Assembly (NCBI GenBank): GCA_022772675.1
Contig: JALEZW010000052.1
Coordinates: 1 to 32,728, forward strand
Direction: 5' to 3'
Source: Agathobacter sp.
GTDB lineage: Bacteria; Bacillota; Clostridia; Lachnospirales; Lachnospiraceae
DNA length: 32,728 nucleotides
The notes under the pieces are model-generated. The model was not told the DNA's origin. It did no database searches and saw only the letters and a program-made list of their open reading frames with translations. Positions 15,356 through 22,421 of the stretch are shown one piece after another. Position numbers and translations under genes: made by a program. Position 1 is the stretch's first letter; each line of letters starts with the position of its first letter.

Positions 15356-15444
15356 TACGGGTGCTTTTATATTTCTCGTATTTCGCCCGTTAGGGTAGGT
15401 AGAATCATACGGGTGTTTTTCCTATTTTTCCTTTTTCGTCCGTA
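15356..15444. repeat. Second, short copy of the 53-bp alternating-arm array
   Basis: TACGGGTG at 15356 and 15408 alternates with CGCCCGT at 15384 and CGTCCGTA at 15437. The spacings are 28, 24 and 29 bases, the same 24/29 geometry as the array at 7467-7872, with the same arm sequence and T-rich loops. Loop sequences differ, so arms and spacing are what is conserved. Confidence 0.75.
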
Positions 15445-15485
15445 CTGAACATGAAAAACTGCGAAATTCCTTGAGAAAAAAAATG

Positions 15486-15543
15486 ATGATATACGAGTCG
15501 AAGGTCAGAAATCGTTCCTGCTTGCAGGAAAAGAGTTCTGACT
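15486..15543. repeat. Partial copy of the MITE-like repeat
   Basis: It contains the proximal end of the element: a degraded terminal repeat (ATGATATACGAGTCGAAGG) followed by GTCAGAAATCG, the TTCCTGCTTGCAGGAA hairpin and AGAGTTCTGACT. The distal half is missing. Confidence 0.75.
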
Positions 15544-15631
15544 GAATATGTGTAACATCAATATTTGATTGTTTATGATAAAGTGTCCCTAGTGAAAATA
15601 AAAGCATTAAAAAATGATAAGGAGACCCCCC

Positions 15632-16189
15632 ATGATTTTATACATTAATAGCTGCGTCCGACCGGAATCCAGAACAAATCGAATCGCCCAGGCCTTGCTA
15701 CAGAAGCTTGGCGGAAAATACGAAGAGATCAATCTTGAAAATGAACAATTAAAACCTTTATCGAGAGAAACCTTGGATTATCGCACGGAATTGATTGGAA
15801 AAGGTGATTATTCCTCATCCATTTTCCAATATGCAAAGCAGTTCGCCTCAGCTGACACCATCGTGATTGCTGCACCTTTTTGGGATTTATCATTTCCGGC
15901 TGCACTAAAGATTTACGTCGAGAATATTTATGCAACGGGAATCGTTTCCCAATACGGGAAAAACGGTCAGCCTGTCGGCATGTGCCGGGCAGAAAAGCTT
16001 TATTATGTCACAACCGCCGGAGGACCTTATGTTCCCGATTACAGTTACAACTACATACGCGATCTTGCTGTACAATATTTTGGAATCAAGGAAACCGAGC
16101 TGATCAAAGCTGATATGCTTGATGTTGAGGGATTTTCCGCTGAGAAGATTGTTAAGCGCACAATCGAAGAAATCTCTGTTTCTACGTAA
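15632..16189 (+). CDS. Flavodoxin-fold NAD(P)H-dependent oxidoreductase
   Basis: A 185-aa protein of the flavodoxin-2 / FMN-dependent azoreductase (AcpD-like) group, expected to bind FMN and reduce quinones or azo/nitro compounds with NAD(P)H. It opens with the FMN-binding strand-loop MILYINSCVRPESRTN, has the AAPFWDLSFPAALKIYVENI block typical of the family, and a TTAGGPY loop near residue 134. AAGGAG is 7 bases upstream of the ATG at 15632. It stands alone on the plus strand between repeat sequence and a remnant. The natural substrate cannot be told. Confidence 0.88.
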   Translation: MILYINSCVRPESRTNRIAQALLQKLGGKYEEINLENEQLKPLSRETLDYRTELIGKGDYSSSIFQYAKQFASADTIVIAAPFWDLSFPAALKIYVENIYATGIVSQYGKNGQPVGMCRAEKLYYVTTAGGPYVPDYSYNYIRDLAVQYFGIKETELIKADMLDVEGFSAEKIVKRTIEEISVST

Positions 16190-16214
16190 CAGTTCTACAA
16201 ATTAACACGCGAAT

Positions 16215-16354
16215 ATGCTTGGAATAAAACCTAATACACAGGAAATTACTGACCTGAAGGATGAGCAGAAAGATTCTGGTTATTTTCAATTGCGCAAATG
16301 GAGAATGTAAATAACGCTCTGGATGCGCTGGAAGTGATCTTGAAACCCCATTAA
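16215..16354 (+). pseudogene. Short gene remnant
   Basis: A frame from 16215 reads MLGIKPNTQEITDLKDEQKD, then SGYFQ, and stops at 16310. In a different phase, reading through about 16290-16354 gives FSIAQMENVNNALDALEVIL and then KPH. The two parts would join into one continuous tail after a single-base shift near 16290. No family is recognised, and there is no good ribosome binding site. Confidence 0.35.
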
Positions 16355-16394
16355 AAATCATGTTCATCACAACTGCACGTGTTTTTACAAGTAG

Positions 16395-16421
16395 GGTGGC
16401 TCGAACAGAGCCACCTTTATC
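16395..16421 (+). terminator. Intrinsic terminator
   Basis: GGTGGCTC pairs with GAGCCACC around GAACA and is followed by TTTATCTTT. It separates the plus-strand oxidoreductase and remnant from the convergent GNAT-RsgA gene. Confidence 0.75.
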
Positions 16422-16436
16422 TTTCTGTTTCTTAAA

Positions 16437-18044
16437 TCAACGCTCAATATATATCATGATTTTTTTTCCCTTCTTCATCTTCTTCCGCTGCTTTGCTATT
16501 GCCTTCATCTTGGTGGCTTTATTGCTTTCTGCGTGTAAATTCCGGAAAAGCTCATATCGCTCCCGGGATAATGTTCCCGCCTCTATGGCAGCTTTGATGG
16601 CACATCCGGGCTCCGTATCATGCCTGCAGTCCCTGAATTTACAACGCGTCGCAAGCTCTGCAATGTCAGAAAAGGTTTCGTCGATTCCTTCCTCCACGCC
16701 ACACATGCCAAGTTCCCGCATACCCGGAGTGTCGATTATCGTTGCTCCATTGTAAAGCTCAATCATCTGCCGGTAAGTGGTGGTATGGCGCCCCTTCCCA
16801 TCATCCTCGCGGATTCCGGAGGTCTTCATGATTTCCTTCCCTGCAATGGCATTAACCAGCGTTGATTTCCCCACACCCGAGGATCCAAGAATTGCGATGG
16901 TTTTTCCCGGTTTGAAATATTCCTCCAGCTCCTCGATTCCAATCCCGTACAAAGCACTGATTGTGTGAACTCTCACCTTATCCGACAATTCCTCAATCTC
17001 TCTTACGTATCGTCCGGGATTACTGCACAGATCCACCTTCGTGAGAATGACAACCGGGATGCCGTTTCCCTGAAGTGTAACCGAAACATACCGTGCGATA
17101 CGGTTGAAATTATAATTCTCATTCAGCGATGCCACAATAAACACGTCATCAAAATTTGCAACCATGACCTGCTCCTGCATGGTTTTGACATAGCCCATTG
17201 CATGCCCGGACTGGTCCGGCCGCTTCAGCACGCTGCTCCTCTCACACACGGAGGTAATTATTGAATCCCCCGATGGATTGTACATAAATGTCACATAATC
17301 TCCAACCACAGGAAGTTCGCGAGTTTCCTGATAAAAATTGCCCTTAAGCCTGCCGGTAAGCTCCTTCTCCCAGAATTTGATCCGGTAGCTGTTCTTCTGA
17401 ATCTCGCAGATTCTGCCCAGCTTTTCCTCATGCAGCCACTGACAGGAAAGCTTGAGGGGTTTATGATATGGAAATTCTTTTGTAAAAGCTTCCAGTTCTT
17501 CTTCATCCGAACATTTTTCAAATACCTCATCCTCAAAGAACTTCCCATGGATTTGGGAAAATTTCTCCTCATCCAGAGGATATGCCATAAAAGCGTCAAA
17601 ATTACTGCCATCGGCTGTCGTAATTCCAAAATGGTCGCAGGTCAAAAATCCATGCTTCGGATAATACTCCGGCTCGCCCAAAATCACGATTCCTGCATAA
17701 CCTTCGGCTTTTGCCAGGGAAATCGTCTCTTCCAAAAGCATCCCTCCCACCCCGGAATTGTGAAGAGTGGGCTCCACACATAAGGGGCCGAAGGTCAACA
17801 CCTTATGCACCTGATTTCCGTCAACGACCTTAGCCTTAGAATACATGATGGTTCCTACGATCTCTCCATCTAATTCTGCCACGCGGCTGATCTTTGGGAC
17901 GTAGCATTCAGCCTCTCTGAGCTTGTGCACCAGTAAATGCTCATTGCACCCGGGTCCATGGATATTCCAGAAAGCCCGAAGTGTCATATACTCTGTCCTT
18001 TTATAATCGTCCTTATTCTCTTTTCTGATCAATATGTTATTCAT
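16437..18044 (-). CDS. GNAT acetyltransferase fused to RsgA-type ribosome GTPase
   Basis: A 535-aa fusion. Residues 1-165 are a GNAT N-acetyltransferase (LTFGPLCVEP strand, then the acetyl-CoA loop NSGVGGMLLEETI and GEPEYYPKHGF, as in YhbS-like enzymes). Residues 200-535 are an RsgA/YjeQ circularly permuted GTPase: an OB-fold (205-270), G4 TKVD (335-338), G5 SAL, G1 GSSGVGKST (387-395), G2 with TTTYR, G3 DTPG (438-441), and the zinc knuckle C468/C473/H475/C481. RsgA helps mature the 30S subunit. The reading frame is continuous with GGAGA before the ATG. A Lys-rich tail ends the protein. The acetyl acceptor is unknown; a second, plain rsgA may exist elsewhere. Confidence 0.9.
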   Translation of the reverse strand: MNNILIRKENKDDYKRTEYMTLRAFWNIHGPGCNEHLLVHKLREAECYVPKISRVAELDGEIVGTIMYSKAKVVDGNQVHKVLTFGPLCVEPTLHNSGVGGMLLEETISLAKAEGYAGIVILGEPEYYPKHGFLTCDHFGITTADGSNFDAFMAYPLDEEKFSQIHGKFFEDEVFEKCSDEEELEAFTKEFPYHKPLKLSCQWLHEEKLGRICEIQKNSYRIKFWEKELTGRLKGNFYQETRELPVVGDYVTFMYNPSGDSIITSVCERSSVLKRPDQSGHAMGYVKTMQEQVMVANFDDVFIVASLNENYNFNRIARYVSVTLQGNGIPVVILTKVDLCSNPGRYVREIEELSDKVRVHTISALYGIGIEELEEYFKPGKTIAILGSSGVGKSTLVNAIAGKEIMKTSGIREDDGKGRHTTTYRQMIELYNGATIIDTPGMRELGMCGVEEGIDETFSDIAELATRCKFRDCRHDTEPGCAIKAAIEAGTLSRERYELFRNLHAESNKATKMKAIAKQRKKMKKGKKIMIYIER

Positions 18045-18080
18045 CTTTTTCTCCCATAATTTCTATTGCACATGTTTTTT

Positions 18081-18262
18081 CTGGGCGATACATGCTCTAT
18101 ATGACTTTGTCCGCCAGAAGTTGCTAAAATTGCCCATTATTCTGACCTGTTTTAGGCAGCGGACCTTGTTTCTCCACTCTGCCGCCCACATTTTTTGATG
18201 TTTATTGATTCTTCTGGGCACTACATGCTTTGTACCGATCCCACCGCCCACTTTAGTCCATA
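18081..18262. repeat. Degenerate repeats of about 66 bp
   Basis: CTGGGCGATACATGCTCTAT at 18081 recurs as CTGGGCACTACATGCTTTGT at 18213, 132 bases later. A diverged middle unit starts near 18147, giving a period near 66. CCGCC(CA) tracts recur at 18111, 18182 and 18246. It is non-coding and lies upstream of the GNAT-RsgA gene. The similarity is weak, so this is a tentative call. Confidence 0.35.
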
Positions 18263-18357
18263 AAAATTTGATTTTATTTCGTGAATATGAAGATACCCTG
18301 ATTAGATGTAGAATAACTTGTATCTGAGAAAATAATAAACAGATACGACTAAGATCA

Positions 18358-18390
18358 TAGAAAAAGCCGTAGCTAAACAAGCCACGGCTA
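18358..18390 (-). terminator. Terminator upstream of the GNAT-RsgA gene
   Basis: On the minus strand TAGCCGTGGC pairs with GCTACGGCT around TTGTTTA, followed by TTTTTC. It follows the short frame at 18417-18482 by about 27 bases. Confidence 0.8.
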
Positions 18391-18416
18391 AATAAACATA
18401 TGAAATAAATGTAAAA

Positions 18417-18482
18417 CTAATACGCACTAACCGAGGTAATCCTATCATATTCAATTCGCACAATCTCTCTAACAATAGCCAT
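18417..18482 (-). CDS. Possible 21-aa small ORF or leader peptide
   Basis: A strong AAAGGGAGGT site lies 6 bases before an ATG at 18482 that opens a 21-codon frame (MAIVREIVRIEYDRITSVSA then Tyr). A strong terminator follows immediately. This has the form of a short transcript encoding a small peptide, or of an attenuation leader for the GNAT-RsgA gene about 370 bases downstream. An overlapping longer frame (18302-18538) with a hydrophobic tail lacks a convincing start. No family is recognised. Confidence 0.4.
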   Translation of the reverse strand: MAIVREIVRIEYDRITSVSAY

Positions 18483-18502
18483 AGTCTTACCTCCCTTTCT
18501 CG

Positions 18503-18584
18503 TTGAACATCGGTCCATGCAAAATTTGCCTTCGGCAAATGAACCGATGCTACATGTCAAGTTTTATATGAAAATCTGATATGA
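18503..18584. repeat. Palindromic repeat, family 2, copy 1
   Basis: It shares with 21122-21200 the pattern GAACATCG(G/A)TCCATGC, an inner TTTGCCTTCGGCAAA hairpin, ACCGATGCTACATGTCA, and a T-rich tail. Outer arms CATCGGT and ACCGATG enclose the inner hairpin. It lies between the small ORF at 18482 and the RelB-type antitoxin gene at 18702. Confidence 0.75.
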
Positions 18585-18701
18585 GCCATTTTCAATGTAG
18601 AAAGAATTTTAATGATATTTGCTTCAAAATATTGATAAATTCTTTCATTCAGCATATAATATCAATAACAAATAATATGTTTAAAGGAAGGAGTGAATAA
18701 T

Positions 18702-18974
18702 ATGACAACGGTAAGTCTTCGTTTTGACGATAACATGAAGAAAGAGCTGGATGAGATGTGTGATGAAATGGGCATGAATATTACTACATTTTTTATGATT
18801 TATGCAAAAAAAGCATTGCGTGAAAGAAGCATTCCATTTGAGATCACGGCTCCAATCGATCCATTTTATTCCAATACAAATAGAGCACAGATTGAAAAAG
18901 CAGAAAAGCAGGTAAAAGATGGAAAAATAATTACAAAATCCCTAAATGAACTGGAGGCTATGGCGAGTGAGTAA
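18702..18974 (+). CDS. RelB/DinJ-family antitoxin
   Basis: A 90-aa antitoxin. The N-terminal ribbon-helix-helix domain (TTVSLRFDDNMKKELDEMCD, then GMNITTFFMIYAKKAL) binds DNA as a dimer. The C-terminal tail (about 50-90) wraps and neutralises the toxin. The ATG at 18702 has GGAAGGAG 8 bases upstream and is preferred over a GTG at 18693 that overlaps that site. The toxin frame begins at 18967, overlapping the antitoxin stop by 8 bases, as usual for such operons. The toxin appears frameshifted, so the antitoxin may now be an orphan. Confidence 0.9.
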   Translation: MTTVSLRFDDNMKKELDEMCDEMGMNITTFFMIYAKKALRERSIPFEITAPIDPFYSNTNRAQIEKAEKQVKDGKIITKSLNELEAMASE

Positions 18975-19231
18975 TATCTCTTTTGCGGAAGATGCATGGG
19001 CAGAATATTTGTATTGGCAGACACAGGACAAGAAAACATTAAAAAAAAATCAATTCTCTTCTTAAAGAAATCCGGCGTACTCCTTTTCATGGTGCAGGTA
19101 AACCAGAACCACTGAAAAATGACAAAAACGGTTTGTGGAGCCGCCGGATCAACGAAAAAGACCGGCTTGTTTACAGCGTGAATAATGATTCCATAATCAT
19201 CTATCAGTGTAAGGGTCACTATGATGACTAA
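18967..19231 (+). pseudogene. YoeB/Txe-type toxin, frameshifted at a poly-A tract
   Basis: A GTG start overlaps the antitoxin stop (GTGAGTAA). The frame reads SNISFAEDAWAEYLYWQTQD, then KKTLKK, then meets nine A residues at 19041-19049 and goes out of phase to a stop. With eight A residues it would continue INSLLKEIRRTPFHGAGKPE, ending KDRLVYSV and CKGHYDD. That completes an 87-aa YoeB-like mRNA interferase with the C-terminal His-Tyr pair intact. The rest of the sequence has no other damage, so this is a recent frameshift, a phase-variable or slippage-prone tract, or a sequencing error. The end overlaps the convergent hydrolase gene by 4 bases. Confidence 0.8.
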
Positions 19232-19803
19232 TGAGATTCTGTGTACTCACCAAAATACTCCTCCACTGTCATCATACTAAGATGCAGCGGGGCAAGACCG
19301 GAAAGCACCAGCTCTGTGGCTGCTTCCTTCTCCCGGTCCAGACCGGACACTCCATCCGTCAGATATACCACATAAATTCCCGCATCAATCAATGCAAAAA
19401 CCGTGGAAAGAACGCAGCATTCCGCCACAACGCCGGTAATGACCACCCGGTCAGCCTTTTTCGCCGCCTCCAAAACCTCCGGGATTGCAAGGGAGGAATA
19501 CACGCTCTTGGTATACAGCGGGTATTTTCGCAGTGCATCTGCAAACTGCGGCAGCATTTCATTGTCCCAGACACTGGCATTTACCTCGGCGTTTTCCTGA
19601 TTATATTGCTTCCAGACCCCCTCCGGATGCTCGTCTGCAAGAAACCGGGTGAACATGATCTTGTGGTTTCCTGCCTGTTCCATAGCATCAATGACAGAAA
19701 GCGTGCGCTTTGCAGCGCCTTCTGTGTCCAGACACGCCCACTTTTGTCCCTTCGTATATACATTCTGCATATCGATCACTAATAATAAATCGTTGTTTAT
19801 CAT
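19228..19803 (-). CDS. Isochorismatase-family cysteine hydrolase
   Basis: A 191-aa protein of the isochorismatase-like hydrolase superfamily (nicotinamidase, isochorismatase and related enzymes). The catalytic Asp is in LLLVIDMQNVY near residue 10, the Lys in YTKSVYSSL near 93, and the nucleophile Cys in GVVAECCVLST near 127; the cis-peptide GVV motif precedes it. The start at 19803 (MINNDLLL) follows AAGGAAAAG. A His/Asp-rich nicotinamidase metal site is not evident, so the substrate stays open. It lies 7 bases after an EamA transporter gene on the same strand, so the two are likely cotranscribed and may handle a common metabolite. Confidence 0.9.
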   Translation of the reverse strand: MINNDLLLVIDMQNVYTKGQKWACLDTEGAAKRTLSVIDAMEQAGNHKIMFTRFLADEHPEGVWKQYNQENAEVNASVWDNEMLPQFADALRKYPLYTKSVYSSLAIPEVLEAAKKADRVVITGVVAECCVLSTVFALIDAGIYVVYLTDGVSGLDREKEAATELVLSGLAPLHLSMMTVEEYFGEYTESH

Positions 19804-19810
19804 CTTTTCC

Positions 19811-20668
19811 TTACCCATCCTTTCGCATGGTATACGCCCACTTATACACCGCACTTCCAATAATAATCACATACCCGATCAGGCTGAGCCCATCCGGAAC
19901 CTGTCCCAGAAACAAAAATCCCAGCATTGCCGCAAAAAGAACCTGCGTGTAATCGAACACCGAAATTTCCTTCGCCGGAGCCTTGGTGTAGGCCTTTGTG
20001 ATACTGAACTGTCCACCTGCTGCAGAAATCCCGGCCAACAGCAGAAACAGAAGCTGCTTTCCACTCATGGGTACAAAGTGGAAAATCAAAAAAGGCAGAC
20101 AGACCAGACAGGAAAACACGGAAAAACATAAGACAATTACCGAGCTGGGCACCCCCTTTTTTCCAAGCCTCCTCACAAAGGTGTAGGCCGCTCCCGCTCC
20201 AAGTCCTCCCAGCATTCCAATGAACGCATACACCGATTGCATCTGAAAAGACGGCTTGATCACAAAAAGGGCCCCGGTAAATGCCAGAAGTACGCAGAGC
20301 CACTCCGTCTTATTGGCCTTTTCCTTCAGAAGGGTGGCCGACATCAGTATGGCAAAAAATGGAGAAAGCTTGTTTAAGATGTTCGCATCCGCAATATTCA
20401 ATTTATCAATCGCGTAAAAATTGCAAATCAGACCGATGGTGCCACATAAGCTCCGCCAGAACAGATCCGGCACCGTTTCCCTCGCAGGCTTATAGGTCTC
20501 TCCGCTCCGAAGCAGCGTCACAAAGGCAATCCCCGCTGCCACCGCATTGCGGAAAAACGCTTTTTCCATCGTCGGAAGATTTCCGGACAGCCGGACAAAA
20601 AAGGTCATCAGCGCAAAAAAGAATCCTGCCATGATGATGAACAGGATTCCCTGTTTATGATTATTCAT
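19811..20668 (-). CDS. EamA-domain (DMT family) transporter
   Basis: A 285-aa integral membrane protein of the drug/metabolite transporter superfamily with ten hydrophobic segments in two EamA repeats. Typical features are the opening GILFIIMAGFFFALMTFFVR, the FFRNAV segment, LLKEK at the end of the first repeat, and LGFLFLGQVPDGLSLIGYV near the end. The start at 20668 (MNNHKQG) is chosen over 20686, although neither has a strong ribosome binding site. It is directly upstream of the hydrolase gene (7-base gap). The substrate cannot be inferred; exporters of amino acids or nucleotide-type compounds are common in this family. Confidence 0.88.
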   Translation of the reverse strand: MNNHKQGILFIIMAGFFFALMTFFVRLSGNLPTMEKAFFRNAVAAGIAFVTLLRSGETYKPARETVPDLFWRSLCGTIGLICNFYAIDKLNIADANILNKLSPFFAILMSATLLKEKANKTEWLCVLLAFTGALFVIKPSFQMQSVYAFIGMLGGLGAGAAYTFVRRLGKKGVPSSVIVLCFSVFSCLVCLPFLIFHFVPMSGKQLLFLLLAGISAAGGQFSITKAYTKAPAKEISVFDYTQVLFAAMLGFLFLGQVPDGLSLIGYVIIIGSAVYKWAYTMRKDG

Positions 20669-20734
20669 CTCTATCACCCAATCCATACTTTATAGGGATA
20701 TTATAACGAAATTTTCATAAAACTCCATTCAGAC

Positions 20735-20929
20735 TTACGCCCTTCTTTCTCCTACCGCTCTCGGAGGATTCACCCTGCGAAATTTCATCGCTCTTTCCGG
20801 AGTTGTCTCGGGACAATCTTCATCAAACACAATCGGCTTTTCTCTAGCAGCTTTCAATTCCTCAATCTCTTCTTTTGTAAAAGCCAATTCCTCCATAACC
20901 CCTGTTGGGATCCTATTCGTATTTACCAT
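20735..20929 (-). CDS. Small antitoxin-like protein downstream of truncated brnT
   Basis: A 64-aa acidic protein (MVNTNRIPTGVMEELAFTKE, then EIEELKAAREKPIVFDEDCP and an RAMKFRRVNPP tail). AGGGGG lies 7 bases before the ATG. The ELKAAREKPIxFDEDCPE pattern and the position after a BrnT-type frame fit a BrnA-like antitoxin. The usual C-terminal ribbon-helix-helix part is not clear, so the family call is tentative. It overlaps the brnT fragment by 17 bases, indicating one operon. Confidence 0.6.
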   Translation of the reverse strand: MVNTNRIPTGVMEELAFTKEEIEELKAAREKPIVFDEDCPETTPERAMKFRRVNPPRAVGERRA

Positions 20930-21062
20930 AATATAACCCCCTTTCAAAATTAGTTGCATAAAAAGAAATACCATGCTTTTCAATATTTTTCTGATTTTTA
21001 CTTTCATCATACTCAAAAATCATTCCCCCAAGCGAAAATGTTACATATCTGTCATCTCCCAT
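20913..21062 (-). pseudogene. brnT: Truncated BrnT toxin gene
   Basis: The ATG at 21062 follows GGAGGAGG. The 49-aa frame contains FSLGGMIFEYDESKNQKNIE and KHGISFYATNFERG. This matches the N-terminal half of BrnT toxins (FEWDxxKxxxNxxKHGISF), which are RelE-fold ribonucleases of about 90 aa. The frame then stops at 20913 inside the next gene, so the C-terminal half with the later catalytic residues is missing. It is probably inactive, while the antitoxin-like frame remains. Confidence 0.7.
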
Positions 21063-21121
21063 ATCAGATCCTCCTCCGTTTGAACATTAGACAGACGATA
21101 ACAATACACAGATTCCCTGTT

Positions 21122-21200
21122 TTGAACATCGATCCATGCAAAATTCGCCTTCGGCGAAGGACCGATGCTACATGTCAGCTTTTCATAGAAAAACTGACAC
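21122..21200. repeat. Palindromic repeat, family 2, copy 2
   Basis: This copy matches 18503-18584 (GAACATCGATCCATGC, the inner TTCGCCTTCGGCGAA hairpin, GACCGATGCTACATGTCAG). The inner stem differs from copy 1 by paired changes (TTTGCC/GGCAAA against TTCGCC/GGCGAA), which supports a selected hairpin. It lies 60 bases upstream of brnT. From 21200 to 21480 there is no gene and no other clear feature. Confidence 0.75.
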
Positions 21201-21479
21201 ATCCCGTCAAAAAATCCTGCTTATAAATTTTATAATTGGAAATTAAAAGCACGATTCTATGACACACGACAGGCAAATCGCTACCAAACATATATTACAG
21301 GCGGTCATAAACAGCCTCAAAAGACACATAAGTCTTATAAAATACTGACTCATGAATAAAATGTAGTAGATTCTAATGCTTTGAAATGAGTGTAGCATGG
21401 ATAGGGATTTTATGCAAGCGTTTTTTACATAACGCTAAGATCAATTTTACAGATTTGCTGGGCTGAAACCACAATTCGT

Positions 21480-21524
21480 AAAAATGCTCATATTGGGAAT
21501 CATTCCCAATATGAGCATTTTTTG
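21480..21524. terminator. Strong bidirectional terminator
   Basis: AAAAATGCTCATATTGGGA pairs perfectly with TCCCAATATGAGCATTTTT around ATCAT. It closes the minus-strand remnant ending at 21526. Confidence 0.88.
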
Positions 21525-21525
21525 T

Positions 21526-21825
21526 TTAGACACTCCCAAGCATTTTCAGGGTTGCTTTTGGGTTTGCTTTCATCAGATATCCATACGTGTAACATTCTTC
21601 GTCAGATGTAACAAATCTCGTAAGATTATCCCACCGGAGAGTTCCATTTTCATCAGATGGAACAAATATTTTTCCGGTATTCAATTTGTAGTGATGTGGA
21701 ATTTTGGAATCAACATAGGCTATCATTTCATACTTCTCACCATCACCATTCGCTTCGGCTTTCCAGGCTTTCTCATATTCAGGGTCTCCTTCGTAAACAG
21801 GTATCACCGAGTACAGATTACATTT
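21526..21825 (-). pseudogene. 3' fragment of an unknown gene
   Basis: Minus-strand coding sequence ends in good order (TSDEECYTYGYLMKANPKAT, then LKMLGSV) just before a strong terminator. It contains YSVIPVYEGDPEYEKAWKAE and IPHHYKLNTGKIFVPSDENG. Toward its 5' side, sense around 21826 and beyond is lost and replaced by plus-strand coding sequence, and no start with a ribosome binding site is seen. The most likely reading is the C-terminal part of a hypothetical protein cut off by a rearrangement near 21825. Confidence 0.5.
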
Positions 21826-22120
21826 GTCAGTAACAATCAGGAATATTGAAAGTTTTTTGTGGAAAAAATATGACCTGCCTAAGGAGCTTTTGACAGGTAA
21901 TGCATGTGAAATGCTGAATGGTGAATTGATCCCCAGAGCATGGTATTCACTGAGCGGTGTAGGTGTTTGCACAGCCCCGGACTATGACAGCTTTGAAACA
22001 TTTGCGAATGGAAACCTTACCCGATATCAATACACAGATAATCATATGGGTTGTGATTTAATGAAAATATTCAATGCTGGTGAGTATTCTGGCTGCTTAT
22101 ATAGATATAATATGATATGA
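21824..22120 (+). pseudogene. Unknown gene fragment cut by a MITE
   Basis: A plus-strand frame reads IESFLWKKYDLPKELLTGNA, CEMLNGELIPRAWYSLSGVG and DYDSFETFANGNLTRYQYTD, ending in AGEYSGCLYRYN at the edge of the MITE (22112). The stop codon TGA at 22118-22120 belongs to the element's terminal repeat. Only a weak TTG is available as start, so the 5' end is also likely missing. No family is recognised. Confidence 0.5.
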
Positions 22121-22392
22121 GGGTCAAAAGGTATTTTGCCCCTCATTTGATACACGAATTGCTCCGTTTCTACGCAAGTCTACGCTTCGCTCCGGTCGGC
22201 GCAGAGCAGACATCCACCGGATGTCTTGCGCCCCGCAATTCTACACACATTCGCAATCCGTTGATTTTCCAAGGAAAATCACAGGGTCATCAATCAAAGA
22301 TTGACGACAGTCCTCATGTGTGCGCGGGTCAATAAGTCAGAACTCTTTTCCTGCAAGCAGAAACGATTTCTGACTTTTGACCCTTATATCAT
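22112..22392. repeat. Full MITE-like palindromic element, inverted orientation
   Basis: A 281-bp copy, inverted with respect to 1228-1538. The terminal inverted repeats are ATGATATGAGGGTCAAAAG (22112-22130) and CTTTTGACCCTTATATCAT (22374-22392). The interior carries the same hairpins plus a short extra stretch not present at 1228 (AGGGTCATCAATCAAAGATT, near 22283-22302). It ends a gene fragment on its left and lies 30 bases before a GNAT gene on its right, close enough to affect that gene's promoter. Confidence 0.85.
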
Positions 22393-22421
22393 TATATTTA
22401 TTTAGGAGATGAAGAAACAAG

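Noticed and set aside
18302-18538. 78-aa membrane protein on the minus strand
   Set aside because: It begins with a TTG inside a palindromic repeat and crosses a clear terminator; the well-placed ribosome binding site serves the 21-aa frame in another phase.
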